Source: Clostridia bacterium (GTDB lineage Bacteria; Bacillota; Clostridia; Oscillospirales; Acutalibacteraceae). From it: a DNA stretch of 64,000 bases. Below, in pieces: positions 1-8,976 of the stretch (within the stretch, counting starts at the first letter, position 1; the number at the start of each line of letters is the position of its first letter). The position numbers and the translations under genes are program-made. The notes under the pieces were generated by a model. The model did not search any database. It was not told the origin of the DNA and saw only the letters and a program-made list of their open reading frames with translations. The stretch lies in the NCBI GenBank assembly GCA_017537245.1, contig JAFYLD010000039.1:17942-81941 (forward strand), in the 5' to 3' direction.

Positions 1-1149
1 TTGGTGGCATTTTCTGCCGCAGTGCCAAGCACTAATCCCGAGATGGTAGCGGCTGATGAAGCGCGCGTACCAAAGATGGAAAGATCAGAGCTTTTGGGCG
101 CTATTACTCGTTGTTATGATAACGTTATTGGCGTTAGTGGTACACATGGTAAAACTACCGTTAGCTCTATGATAACACAAATTCTCTTGATAAACAAGCA
201 AAATCCTAACGCAGTTATTGGCGGCAAGTTGCCAATGGCAAATTCGTCTTGCGTTGTGGGTGACTCGGAGACACTCGTTTGCGAGTCTTGCGAGTTTGTT
301 GATAGCTTTTTGCAGTTTTCGCCTGATATTACCGTTTTACTTAACATTGACGACGACCACATGGATTATTTTAAGACTATGGATAATCTTAAAAATTCGT
401 TTAAAAAGTTTGTGTCAATGGGTAAGATTTGTTATGCTAATGGTGATGATAACCACGTAAAAGACGTTGTGTCAACCATTGATTCAAAGGTTGTGACCTA
501 CGGCTTTGGTGAAGATAATGATTTTTGCGCTAAGAATTTAGCAGGCGGTAAGTACGGCTATTGTTTTGACGTGGCTTATAAGGGCGAGATAGTAGGTCAT
601 CTTGAAATGCATGCTCCCGGTAAGCACAACGTTTATAACGGTCTTGTATCTTTTGCAGTTTGTTACCAAATGGGCGTAGAGCCTAGCGGTATTGCCAAAG
701 CTTTAGAGAGTTTTACCGGCGCCGGCAGAAGATTTGAATTTATTGGCGAGGCAAAGGGTATAACCGTTGTTGACGATTACGCGCATCATCCAACCGAGAT
801 GATGGCAACGTTGCAAGCGGCAAAAACACTTGATTATAAAAAGGTTATCGTTGTATTCCAGCCTTACACTTATTCTAGAGTAGCGCTACTTCGTGATGGT
901 ATGATAGAGTCGCTCTCTATTGCTGATAAGGTGTTTATGACACCAATTGTAGCGGCACGTGAAGAAAACGTTTATGGTGTAAAATCAGAGGACGTTACCG
1001 ATGCGCTACGCGACGCAGAGGTTGTTGCTGATTATGACCAATTGGCACAAAAGATGATAGACGCTGCATCTGAAGGTGATCTTATTATCACAATGGGCGC
1101 AGGCGATATTTACAAGGTAGCGCACGTTATTTTGGAGAAACTAGGATGA
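1..1149 (+). CDS. murC: UDP-N-acetylmuramate--L-alanine ligase, 5'-truncated by window edge
   Basis: Cytoplasmic Mur ligase that adds L-alanine to UDP-MurNAc using ATP, the first peptide step of peptidoglycan precursor synthesis. The frame is open at base 1. The first visible residues match the region around residue 70 of MurC (a VxxSAAVPxxNPE stretch), so about 65-70 N-terminal residues, including the Rossmann GxGG motif, lie outside the window. Visible are the ATP-binding loop GTHGKTT (residues 47-53), the central NIDDDHMDYF motif and the C-terminal-domain DDYAHHPTEM motif, all characteristic of MurC rather than MurD/E/F. The stop overlaps the next start by 4 bases (ATGA), so the two are probably cotranscribed. 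Identification is secure; the true start cannot be seen. Confidence 0.96.
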   Translation: MVAFSAAVPSTNPEMVAADEARVPKMERSELLGAITRCYDNVIGVSGTHGKTTVSSMITQILLINKQNPNAVIGGKLPMANSSCVVGDSETLVCESCEFVDSFLQFSPDITVLLNIDDDHMDYFKTMDNLKNSFKKFVSMGKICYANGDDNHVKDVVSTIDSKVVTYGFGEDNDFCAKNLAGGKYGYCFDVAYKGEIVGHLEMHAPGKHNVYNGLVSFAVCYQMGVEPSGIAKALESFTGAGRRFEFIGEAKGITVVDDYAHHPTEMMATLQAAKTLDYKKVIVVFQPYTYSRVALLRDGMIESLSIADKVFMTPIVAAREENVYGVKSEDVTDALRDAEVVADYDQLAQKMIDAASEGDLIITMGAGDIYKVAHVILEKLG

Positions 1150-2285
1150 GCGAAAAACTATACGAACAAAACGCATATATAAAAGAGTTTAAAGCAAAGG
1201 TTTTAGCTCAAGAAAAGTGTGACGATTTTTATAAAATAGTTCTTGATAAAACTGCGTTTTTTCCAGAAGGTGGCGGACAAGCCGCCGACGTAGGTACGCT
1301 TGGTAAAGCAGAGGTTTTTGACGTTCAAATTGAGAATGATACAATATACCACTACGTAAAAGATTTTTTAGAAATCGGTTGTGAAGTAGAAGGTAAAATC
1401 GACTTTGATAGACGCTTTAACTTTATGCAAAACCATACGGGCGAGCATATTGTGTCGGGCATAGCGCACAGACTTTTTGGTGTAAATAACGTTGGTTTTC
1501 ATCTTGGAGAAGAGCTTGTTACTATCGATTTTGACAAAGAACTTACCCGAGAACAACTAAACGAGGTCGAGTTTTTAGCCAACCAAAAGGTATGGCAAAA
1601 TCTACCTGTAAAGGCATATTTTCCAACCGATGATGAACTTAAAAGCACCGATTATCGCAGTAAAAAAGAGATAGACGGCGCGGTTAGATTAGTAAATATA
1701 CAAGACGTTGACATTTGCGCTTGTTGTGCGCCACACGTAGCATTTACGGGAGAAATCGGGTTTATAAAACTGCTTGACACCGAGAAGATGCGCGGCGGTA
1801 TTCGCATTATCTTAAAATGTGGTAAGTTTGCGCTAGACGACTATCGTAGCAAGTTTGAAAACGTGGCTGAAATTGCCGCTATGTTTTCGGCAAAGCAAGA
1901 AAATGCTGCTGAGGCTGTCAAGAAATTTGACGAAAAGTTTGCACTTGCAAATCAAAAATTGACCGAACTTAAAAAGAAAATTGCCGAGCTTACTGTCGTG
2001 AGCGTTTCGGGTGATGAAACTTGCGTTTTTGTAGAAGATTGTGAAGTAAAAGATTTACAACTTCTAGCCGATAAGTTACATAAAAAACACGGCGGAATTA
2101 AAGCGGTATTTTCTGGCAGCGAAGATACCTATTCTTTTGCGATATGCGGCGAAGATAGCGAACTTCAAGAGATTTTTGCAAATTTCAAATCGCAATTTAG
2201 CGTTCGTGGCGGTGGTCGCGGCGGTATGGTGCAAGGTAGTGTTGCAGCAAGCCGAGAAAATATAAATTCATTCTTTAAATTTTAA
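1146..2285 (+). CDS. Alanyl-tRNA editing protein, AlaX-L type with DHHA1 domain
   Basis: Freestanding relative of the AlaRS editing domain, expected to hydrolyse mischarged Ser- or Gly-tRNA(Ala) in the cytoplasm. The editing-domain zinc ligands are visible: HTGEH at residues 97-101 (HxxxH) and C193xxxH197 within an ICACCAPH stretch. A GGGQAADxG motif precedes them. A coiled-coil segment (about 235-280) leads into a C-terminal DHHA1-like domain ending in RGGGRGGMVQGS, the glycine-rich tail seen in AlaRS. At 379 residues it is the long AlaX class. It is translationally coupled to murC by an ATGA overlap. Whether Ser-tRNA or another substrate is edited cannot be told from sequence. Confidence 0.9.
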   Translation: MSEKLYEQNAYIKEFKAKVLAQEKCDDFYKIVLDKTAFFPEGGGQAADVGTLGKAEVFDVQIENDTIYHYVKDFLEIGCEVEGKIDFDRRFNFMQNHTGEHIVSGIAHRLFGVNNVGFHLGEELVTIDFDKELTREQLNEVEFLANQKVWQNLPVKAYFPTDDELKSTDYRSKKEIDGAVRLVNIQDVDICACCAPHVAFTGEIGFIKLLDTEKMRGGIRIILKCGKFALDDYRSKFENVAEIAAMFSAKQENAAEAVKKFDEKFALANQKLTELKKKIAELTVVSVSGDETCVFVEDCEVKDLQLLADKLHKKHGGIKAVFSGSEDTYSFAICGEDSELQEIFANFKSQFSVRGGGRGGMVQGSVAASRENINSFFKF

Positions 2286-2293
2286 GTAAATTA

Positions 2294-2302
2294 TGATATA
2301 AT
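2294..2302 (+). promoter_or_regulatory. Extended -10 promoter candidate before prmA
   Basis: TGATATAAT matches the TGnTATAAT extended -10 element and lies 20 bases upstream of the prmA start, just after the preceding stop codon. No good -35 box is seen at the usual distance, which is typical of extended -10 promoters. The implied leader would be very short. Confidence 0.4.
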
Positions 2303-2321
2303 AATTATTTGAGGTGTTAAT

Positions 2322-3239
2322 ATGGATTGGAGCGAAATTACGGCAAAAGTGCCGACCGAAAAAACCGATGAGGCTGCGGCTATCGCTAACATGACCGTAC
2401 CTTACGGAATTTATATTGAAGATTATACTAATCTTGAGGCCGATGCCGAGGAAATCGCGCATATTGACCTTATTGATGAAGAACTAGTAAACAAGGATAG
2501 AACTCACTCTATTATTCACATGTATATTGCCGAAAGCGACAACGCTATTGAGGCGGTATCATATCTTCGTGAGCGTTTTACCGCTTGTGGAATAGACAAC
2601 GAAATTAAGTGCGAGCTTGTTGACGATGCTGATTGGAACGAGAACTGGAAAAAGTATTTCAAGGCCTTTGAAATTGGCGAGAAATTGGCGGTTTGTCCTA
2701 GTTGGGAAAGCTATGATAACAAAGATAATCGCACTGTAATTAGCCTTGACCCTGGCGCTGCGTTTGGCACAGGTAGTCACGCGACAACCTCACTTTGTTT
2801 AGAGATTTTAGAAAACAGAGTTACTGCTGACACAACCGTACTCGATATTGGTACAGGTAGCGGTATTTTGGCAATTGCGGCCGATTTGCTTGGCGCTAAA
2901 AGCGCTATTGGCGTTGATATTGACGCGCAGTCTGTAAAGACCGCTATTCAAAATGCCGAGATTAATGGTGTTAGTGAAAAGACCGAATTTTTGGTAGGCG
3001 ACCTTGCCGATAAAATTAGTGGTAAGTATGATATTGTTTGCGCTAATATCGTTGCCGACGTTGTAATCAGACTTTTTAATAACGTTGCTGATTTTATGAA
3101 TGACGACGGCATACTTATTGTTTCGGGTATTATCGATATGCGCGCGCCTGAAGTTGAGGCTGCGGCAAAAGAACATGGTTTTACTATTAGTGAGAGTCTT
3201 ATGCGTGAAGAATGGCACGCTTACGTATTAACAAAATAA
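2322..3239 (+). CDS. prmA: Ribosomal protein L11 methyltransferase
   Basis: Class I SAM-dependent enzyme that trimethylates ribosomal protein L11. The SAM-binding motif DIGTGSGILAIAA (residues about 167-179) is followed by an acidic end of beta-2 (GVDID) and the CANIVADVV segment corresponding to the PrmA substrate-binding NxxA region. LDPGAAFGTGSHATT upstream is a strong PrmA signature. Length 305 is normal. GAGG 13 bases before the ATG serves as ribosome binding site. It lies between the AlaX-type gene and prfB, a translation-themed neighbourhood. Confidence 0.96.
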   Translation: MDWSEITAKVPTEKTDEAAAIANMTVPYGIYIEDYTNLEADAEEIAHIDLIDEELVNKDRTHSIIHMYIAESDNAIEAVSYLRERFTACGIDNEIKCELVDDADWNENWKKYFKAFEIGEKLAVCPSWESYDNKDNRTVISLDPGAAFGTGSHATTSLCLEILENRVTADTTVLDIGTGSGILAIAADLLGAKSAIGVDIDAQSVKTAIQNAEINGVSEKTEFLVGDLADKISGKYDIVCANIVADVVIRLFNNVADFMNDDGILIVSGIIDMRAPEVEAAAKEHGFTISESLMREEWHAYVLTK

Positions 3240-3254
3240 TTTGGAGGGAAATCG

Positions 3255-4376
3255 ATGCTTGAATTTGAGCAGTTGAAATTGCGCCTTATTGCTAACGAAC
3301 AAGAAATTCACGATTTGCACGATGCAATTGGTTATGACAAGCTTGTTCGTGATATTGAGGAATTAGAGCTTAAACAAACCGCTCCCGGTTTTTGGGATGA
3401 CCTTGAAAATTCACAGGCTGTTGTTCAAAGAACGGGTAAACTTAAAAATAAGGTTGAAACCTATGATGGTATTGCATCGTCGTACGAAGACCTTTTGGTG
3501 CTTATTGATATGGCCGACGAAGAAGGCGATACATCTATGGTAGAGGAGATAACTACCTCTATCGACGAATTAGAAGAAAAATTATCATCGCTTCGTCTTA
3601 CAACGTTGCTTACTGGCGAATATGATAGCAATAATACAATTCTTACCTTCCATGCGGGCTCTGGTGGTACAGAGGCTATGGACTGGGCGCAAATGCTTGT
3701 TCGTATGTACACTCGTTGGGGTGAGCGTCACGGCTTTAACGTAAAAATTCTTGACTTTCTTGATGGTGATGAAGCGGGTTTAAAGAGCGCTACAATGCTT
3801 GTAGAAGGTGAAAATGCTTACGGTTATCTAAAGAGTGAGTCAGGTGTTCATCGACTTGTTCGTGTATCGCCGTTTGATGCTTCGGGACGTCGTCATACCT
3901 CTTTTGCGTCGCTCGAAGTTATGCCTGAAATTACCGACGATATGAACATTGATATTCGCGAAGAAGACGTTAAAATGGACGTTTTCCGCTCATCGGGTGC
4001 CGGTGGTCAGCACATTAATAAAACCTCATCTGCGGTACGACTTACTCACATTCCTACCGGTATAGTTGTCGCTTGTCAAAACGAGCGTAGCCAGGTTCAA
4101 AACCGTGAACAAGCAATGCGTATGCTTAAATCAAAACTTTTGGAAATAAAAGAACGCGAGCATCTTGAAAAGATAGAAGATATCAAGGGTGTTCAAAAGG
4201 AAATTACCTGGGGTTCACAGATTCGTTCTTACGTATTTATGCCATATACTTTGGCAAAAGACCACAGAACAGGCTTTGAATCGGGTAATATAAACGCGGT
4301 TATGGACGGCGATTTAGACGGATTTATTAATGCGTATTTAAAGGCCGCTTCTAAAGGCGAGTTGAATAATAACTAG
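3255..4376 (+). CDS. prfB: Peptide chain release factor 2, uninterrupted frame
   Basis: Recognises UAA and UGA stop codons and triggers peptidyl-tRNA hydrolysis. The codon-recognition tripeptide SPF is at residues 205-207 and the catalytic GGQ at 250-252, essentially the same numbering as the E. coli protein. Full length 373 residues is encoded in one frame from an ATG with a GGAGGG ribosome binding site, so the autoregulatory in-frame UGA/+1 frameshift that many bacteria have near codon 25 is absent; that position reads through as IGYDKL. The stop overlaps a possible GTG of the next gene, suggesting cotranscription. Confidence 0.97.
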   Translation: MLEFEQLKLRLIANEQEIHDLHDAIGYDKLVRDIEELELKQTAPGFWDDLENSQAVVQRTGKLKNKVETYDGIASSYEDLLVLIDMADEEGDTSMVEEITTSIDELEEKLSSLRLTTLLTGEYDSNNTILTFHAGSGGTEAMDWAQMLVRMYTRWGERHGFNVKILDFLDGDEAGLKSATMLVEGENAYGYLKSESGVHRLVRVSPFDASGRRHTSFASLEVMPEITDDMNIDIREEDVKMDVFRSSGAGGQHINKTSSAVRLTHIPTGIVVACQNERSQVQNREQAMRMLKSKLLEIKEREHLEKIEDIKGVQKEITWGSQIRSYVFMPYTLAKDHRTGFESGNINAVMDGDLDGFINAYLKAASKGELNNN

Positions 4377-4387
4377 TGGAGAAAAAT

Positions 4388-5329
4388 ATGAAAAAGATAA
4401 TATCAATTTTATTGGTAAGCATTTTAATGGTAACTGTTTTTGCGGGCTGTGCAGCAAGTAAGGGTAGAAAAATTTTTGATACAGTGGATTTAATAGATTA
4501 TGTTGATATCTGCGATTACAAAAATATAAACATTGATAAGTCTTCTGCGGAATATATGGAAATCTACGTTTATTTTTTGCAAGAAGATATTCGCCAAACC
4601 CAAATTTCTGAAGAAAACATTAAAAATGCCATTACATTTGATAGTTCGGCAGAGACAGTTGTTGAATACGGCGATATTGTAAATATCGACTACACAGGTT
4701 ACATTGGTGAAACTGCTTTTGAAAACGGAAGCGATAAAGAAGCGCTGCTCTTAATTGGTTCGGGTTATTTTATCGACGATTTTGAGGAACAACTCATAGG
4801 TTCTAAACCGGGTCAAACCGTAGACGTTCACGTAACGTTCCCAACCGATTACAAATCAGCCGACCTTGCCGGTAAAAGGGTAAAGTTTGAGGTTAAGATA
4901 AATAGTGTTGCTAAAGAGCCTGAGGAATTATACAAGGTGTATCAGATAGCTTCAAAAGAAGAGTATGTTAAGCTTATAAACACTCGCGCTCAAAGAGAGT
5001 TTATATTAACGTATCTTCTCAATAATAGTACGATAAATGAATATCCAGAAGATGATTTAGAAATTTTATATAGTGCTGTAGTTGAGCAATATAGTTTGGA
5101 TTACGGTATCGATTTAAGCACTAGTGCGCAAGAAAATGTTTTGGCTAATTTGGTTGAGCCTCTTATGAAAAAATACATGATTATGTATTACATATTTGAT
5201 GAACAACAACTTGAATTATTAGATAGTACGCTAGAAAGTCAAGAAACAACAAATGCCACCATTGCGGAATGTTACGCAGTTTATGATACGGTTATGAACT
5301 ATCTTCTTGATGTTGTAAAAGTAAAATGA
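4388..5329 (+). CDS. Lipoprotein with FKBP/trigger-factor-like PPIase domain
   Basis: Predicted membrane-anchored extracytoplasmic foldase-like protein of 313 residues. A signal peptide (MKKIISILLVSILMV) ends in the lipobox VFAGC with the lipidated cysteine at residue 21. Residues about 92-173 form an FKBP-type domain in the trigger-factor style (VEYGDIVNIDYTGY, then LIGSGYFIDDFEEQLIG and a closing VKFEVKINSV). The remaining C-terminal 140 residues are helical and recall the trigger factor C-terminal domain. The ATG at 4388 is preferred over an upstream in-frame GTG at 4376 because GGAG sits 6 bases before it. Substrate clients are unknown. It overlaps the next gene by 4 bases. Confidence 0.8.
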   Translation: MKKIISILLVSILMVTVFAGCAASKGRKIFDTVDLIDYVDICDYKNINIDKSSAEYMEIYVYFLQEDIRQTQISEENIKNAITFDSSAETVVEYGDIVNIDYTGYIGETAFENGSDKEALLLIGSGYFIDDFEEQLIGSKPGQTVDVHVTFPTDYKSADLAGKRVKFEVKINSVAKEPEELYKVYQIASKEEYVKLINTRAQREFILTYLLNNSTINEYPEDDLEILYSAVVEQYSLDYGIDLSTSAQENVLANLVEPLMKKYMIMYYIFDEQQLELLDSTLESQETTNATIAECYAVYDTVMNYLLDVVKVK

Positions 5330-5886
5330 TAACACTTTATAAAGCCAAGATTTCAGATTTTTCACAAGCAGACTATGCCAAAACGTATAGTCTGCTTGAT
5401 TGCGCAAGTAAAGAAAAAATTGATAAACAAAGTAACGAAAAAGATAAAAAATTATCACTAGCAGGGCGCATTTTGTTAAGACGTGGTATTGAAGAATTGT
5501 ATAACAAAAGCGAGTTCGAGATTACTTGCAATGAACACGGAAAGCCGCTTTGTGACTTTTGTTATTTTAATATTTCTCATAGTGGTGATAGGGTAGTTTG
5601 TGTTGTTAGTGACCTTCCTGTAGGCGTAGATTTGCAACAAATTAGACCAATAAAGCCCAGAAAAGAATATAAATTTTTTAGCGATGATGAAAGTTGTTAT
5701 GTAAACCAAGACTCAGATATTTCAAAACGCTATATTGAGATTTTTGCTAAAAAAGAATCTGCTATAAAAATGTTGGGTTTAAGCCTAGCGAATAGTGATA
5801 AGGTCGATATTTTTTCACAAGAATTTAATTTTGAAACAACATTTATCGATGATTATATTCTAGTGATTTGTACGCCGAACATCTAG
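5326..5886 (+). CDS. Sfp-type 4'-phosphopantetheinyl transferase superfamily protein
   Basis: Transfers phosphopantetheine from CoA to a carrier-protein serine. The family core is clear: NISHSGD (82-88), VGVDLQQI (99-106) carrying the metal-binding Asp102, and KKESAIKMLG (142-151) carrying the Glu of the usual W(x)KEA motif. At 186 residues it is a little shorter than Sfp (about 220). Two departures from consensus: the residue two after the metal Asp is Gln rather than the more common Glu, and the Trp of WxKEA is Phe. No NRPS or PKS genes are in the window, so it could serve fatty-acid ACP or an unlinked cluster. Coupled to the lipoprotein gene by an ATGA overlap. Confidence 0.82.
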   Translation: MITLYKAKISDFSQADYAKTYSLLDCASKEKIDKQSNEKDKKLSLAGRILLRRGIEELYNKSEFEITCNEHGKPLCDFCYFNISHSGDRVVCVVSDLPVGVDLQQIRPIKPRKEYKFFSDDESCYVNQDSDISKRYIEIFAKKESAIKMLGLSLANSDKVDIFSQEFNFETTFIDDYILVICTPNI

Positions 5887-5934
5887 ATTATGTAAACTTT
5901 CGCGTGTTATATATATTTATATTTAATATATTAC

Positions 5935-5963
5935 TTGCAAATTTATGAGTTTTGGTGTAAAAT
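5935..5963 (+). promoter_or_regulatory. Sigma-A promoter for PucR-type regulator gene
   Basis: TTGCAA (5935-5940), a 17-base spacer and TAAAAT (5958-5963) precede the regulator gene by about 45 bases in an AT-rich intergenic region. Confidence 0.5.
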
Positions 5964-6006
5964 AAATTTGTATGTAATACAATGTGAAAAGGGATGTGTA
6001 ATTATT

Positions 6007-7083
6007 ATGTCAAACAGATTGTTCCAGTCGGTTATTCATCAAATGAAGGATGCCATTGATAAAACATTTGGCGTTATAGATGCAAACAATACTATAATCG
6101 CTTGTAGCGAGCTTGTTAGAATAGGCGAACAACTTGATGTTTCATGTATGCCTGTCGCAGAGGGATTTGTTGACGGCGGTTATACCTTTAAACCTGTTGT
6201 TTCGGCTCAAGGCGCTGACTATACTGTTTTTGTGGAGGGCGACGATATTATCGCAGGTAAGTACGCGTTGGTTATTGCCGTTTCTTTTGCAAACATAAAA
6301 AACTACTACGATGAAAAATACGATAAGAGTAACTTTATCAAGGATATTATTCTAGATAATATTTTGCCCGGCGATATTTACATGAAGGCACGCGAACTTT
6401 ATTTTGACAGTGAGGTTGCACGTACTGTAATAATTATTAGAAATCTTGATGCAAGCGACGTTTCTGTTTTTGAAGTGTTACAAAACCTTTTCCCAGAAAG
6501 AACAAAGGATTTTGTTATTAACATAAACGAAACCGATATTGCTCTTGTTAAAGAGACTAAGTTTGATATTGACCGCAAAGATATTGAAAATCTTGCGTCA
6601 TCAATCGCAGACACATTGTCTGGTGAGTTTTATGTTCACACAATTATTGGTATCGGTACTACCGTAACTAACCTTAAGAATCTTGCAAAATCATTTAAAG
6701 AGGCGCAGATGGCTCTTGAGGTAGGCAAGGTGTTCGATACCGAAAAGACCATTATCTCTTACGATAATCTTGGTATTGCAAGACTTATTTATCAGTTGCC
6801 TACCACACTTTGCGAAACCTTTATGAAAGAGGTTTTCAAACGTGGATCGATTGAAAGTCTTGATCAAGAAACATTGTTCACAATTCAACGTTTCTTTGAA
6901 AACAACCTTAATGTGTCTGAAACTTCAAGAAAGTTGTTCGTTCACAGAAACACACTTGTTTACCGTCTTGAAAAAATCAAGAAGATTACTGGTCTTGATC
7001 TTCGTGAATTTGATCATGCAATCATATTCAAAATTGCGCTTATGGTAAACAAATACCTTAAGAGTAATCCTATAAAATACTAA
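6007..7083 (+). CDS. PucR/CdaR-family transcriptional regulator
   Basis: Predicted DNA-binding regulator of 358 residues. The last 60 residues carry the PucR-type C-terminal helix-turn-helix (LNVSETSRKLFVHRNTLVYRLEKI), preceded by a GGDEF-like/CdaR middle region; the N-terminal 110 residues may be a ligand-sensing domain. The start at ATG 6007 (SNRLFQSVIHQM) has AGGGA 12 bases upstream. An in-frame TTG at 5935 falls on the predicted -35 box and is unlikely. The regulated genes cannot be deduced; the gene sits just upstream of ftsEX but has its own promoter. Confidence 0.8.
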   Translation: MSNRLFQSVIHQMKDAIDKTFGVIDANNTIIACSELVRIGEQLDVSCMPVAEGFVDGGYTFKPVVSAQGADYTVFVEGDDIIAGKYALVIAVSFANIKNYYDEKYDKSNFIKDIILDNILPGDIYMKARELYFDSEVARTVIIIRNLDASDVSVFEVLQNLFPERTKDFVININETDIALVKETKFDIDRKDIENLASSIADTLSGEFYVHTIIGIGTTVTNLKNLAKSFKEAQMALEVGKVFDTEKTIISYDNLGIARLIYQLPTTLCETFMKEVFKRGSIESLDQETLFTIQRFFENNLNVSETSRKLFVHRNTLVYRLEKIKKITGLDLREFDHAIIFKIALMVNKYLKSNPIKY

Positions 7084-7104
7084 TTGAAAGAGTGAAACAA
7101 ATTT

Positions 7105-7836
7105 ATGGCTGAAGAGCAGCTAATAGAGTCTTTTGCAGATAAAAAGCCTGCAGAGCCTGTTATAGAATTTAAAGGCGTATCTAAAACCTATCCCAGCGGT
7201 ACACACGCGCTAGAGGATGTTAACATAAGAATAAATAAAGGCGAATTTGTATTTGTGGTTGGTTCATCAGGTGCTGGTAAAAGTACGTTTATGAAACTTA
7301 TTATGCGCGAAGAAAAAGCAAATACAGGTTATATAAACGTTAACGGTTACAATCTTACAAAAATGCGTCGCAAACAAGTTCCGCTACTACGCAGAACGAT
7401 GGGTATTGTATTTAAAGATTTCCGTCTTATTCCGACAAAAAACGTTTTTGATAACGTTGCTTTTGCTATGCACGTTGTTGGTGAATCAGGTCGTGAAGTT
7501 AGACGCGAGGTTTCGAAGGCGCTTAGTAAGGTTGGACTTGGCGAAAAGGCACGTTCAATGCCTAGACAACTTTCCGGTGGTGAGCAACAACGCGTAGGTC
7601 TAGCACGTGCTCTTGTAAATGCACCAGACTTAATAATCGCGGACGAGCCTACCGGTAACGTTGACCCTAATATGTCTTATGAGATAGTAGAGTTACTCAC
7701 TGAGATAAACAAGCGAGGAACTACCATTTTGATGGTAACACACGACCATCAATTAGTGCGCGAGTTTAAGCACCGTGTAATAATGCTTGATAAGGGCAGA
7801 ATTATTGCTGATAACGCAGCAGGAGGTGCCGAATAA
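7105..7836 (+). CDS. ftsE: Cell division ATP-binding protein FtsE
   Basis: ATPase of the FtsEX complex, which couples the cytosolic divisome to activation of a peptidoglycan hydrolase outside. Walker [10 protein letters not shown] (53-61), signature [15 protein letters not shown] and Walker [13 protein letters not shown] are intact. The segment [14 protein letters not shown] is the characteristic FtsE Q-loop region. An N-terminal extension of about 18 residues precedes the conserved start of the fold. The stop overlaps the ftsX ATG, giving a tight operon with ftsX and the M23 hydrolase. Confidence 0.95.
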   Translation: MAEEQLIESFADKKPAEPVIEFKGVSKTYPSGTHALEDVNIRINKGEFVFVVGSSGAGKSTFMKLIMREEKANTGYINVNGYNLTKMRRKQVPLLRRTMGIVFKDFRLIPTKNVFDNVAFAMHVVGESGREVRREVSKALSKVGLGEKARSMPRQLSGGEQQRVGLARALVNAPDLIIADEPTGNVDPNMSYEIVELLTEINKRGTTILMVTHDHQLVREFKHRVIMLDKGRIIADNAAGGAE

Positions 7837-8939
7837 TGAAATTTAGCAGCGTAAGATATTTGATAAAAGATGGTTTTAAGGGCGCTTGGGCCAACAGACT
7901 TATGTCATTGGCATCTATTGGTGTTCTTATTGCTTGTATGGTTATCATCGGTTTGGCAATTCTAATTTCTGAAAACGTTAATATGGCGATTGGAAATTTA
8001 GAGAAAGAAAACGTTGTTATTGTTTATATGAAGGACTATAACTGGGCGCTTTACGGTGACGAATTAGCTGTAAACGACGATACTTCTTCTGACGTGGAAA
8101 GTGGCGAAGATGCTGAAAATGTGGAAGATACAGAAAATGAGACTGCATCGGACGAAAACGCTGAAGAAACAGTTGACGAAAAAGATGTTCCTGATGAAAA
8201 CGGTATAAAATATAGCGATTATGTTATACATAACGAGCAAGAGGCAGAAAAGCTTCGCGCGGATATAGCTGCTTTAGATAACGTTGCTGAAGCGGTGTAT
8301 ATTTCAAGCGAAGAGGGTCTTGAAAACGCCAAAGCACAAATGCTTGGCGAACAGGCTGATTACTTTACTTTTTTAGACGATGCATACGGTAATCCTATGT
8401 CTGCTGCTGTAAAGGTTAGCATGGTAGATATGTCTTTATTTGACGAAACACTCGAGCAAATAGAGAAAATGAATGGTGTTGACACTATTCAGTCATATAG
8501 AGAAATCGCTCAAAAAATCAACACTTTAAAACAGGCTATATATGTTGCAGGTTTTTGGATTATAGCTATTCTTGCTATTATTGCGCTTGTAATCGTATCT
8601 AATACTATACGTGTTACCATGTATAACAGAAAACTAGAAATTAGTATTATGAAGGCGGTTGGTGCAACCGATGCTTTTGTAAGAATACCATTTGTTGTTG
8701 AAGGTTTGATAATAGGACTTATTTCTGCGCTTCTTTCTGAAGTAATAATTTATTTCTGTTATCGAGTGGCAACCGAGAAAATAAAAGATGTTTTAGGTTC
8801 GGTTATAAGCTTTAGAGAAGTTTCTGTATACTTGTTATTGGTATTTATTGCTATTGGTATATTTGCGGGTATATTTGGCAGTTTCATCATGATACGCAAA
8901 TATTTAAAGCGTGAAGGTAGCGAATTTACAGCAATTTGA
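7836..8939 (+). CDS. ftsX: Cell division protein FtsX with acidic extracellular insert
   Basis: Polytopic partner of FtsE. A transmembrane helix (about residues 23-46) is followed by the large extracellular domain ECD1, then three C-terminal helices (about 228-250, 284-308 and 328-350) with the conserved NTIRVTMYNRKLEISIMKAVGA segment. Length 367 exceeds the usual about 300. The excess is an Asp/Glu/Ser-rich low-complexity stretch at residues 80-122 inside ECD1, the region that in other species contacts the hydrolase. Its function here is not known. Confidence 0.93.
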   Translation: MKFSSVRYLIKDGFKGAWANRLMSLASIGVLIACMVIIGLAILISENVNMAIGNLEKENVVIVYMKDYNWALYGDELAVNDDTSSDVESGEDAENVEDTENETASDENAEETVDEKDVPDENGIKYSDYVIHNEQEAEKLRADIAALDNVAEAVYISSEEGLENAKAQMLGEQADYFTFLDDAYGNPMSAAVKVSMVDMSLFDETLEQIEKMNGVDTIQSYREIAQKINTLKQAIYVAGFWIIAILAIIALVIVSNTIRVTMYNRKLEISIMKAVGATDAFVRIPFVVEGLIIGLISALLSEVIIYFCYRVATEKIKDVLGSVISFREVSVYLLLVFIAIGIFAGIFGSFIMIRKYLKREGSEFTAI

Positions 8940-8976
8940 TTTTGAGAGGATCTAACAAATTGTTTTGGAGGATTTT

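Noticed and set aside
2808-3218. 136-residue minus-strand frame over prmA
   Set aside because: Shadow frame opposite a well-defined gene, no homology features.
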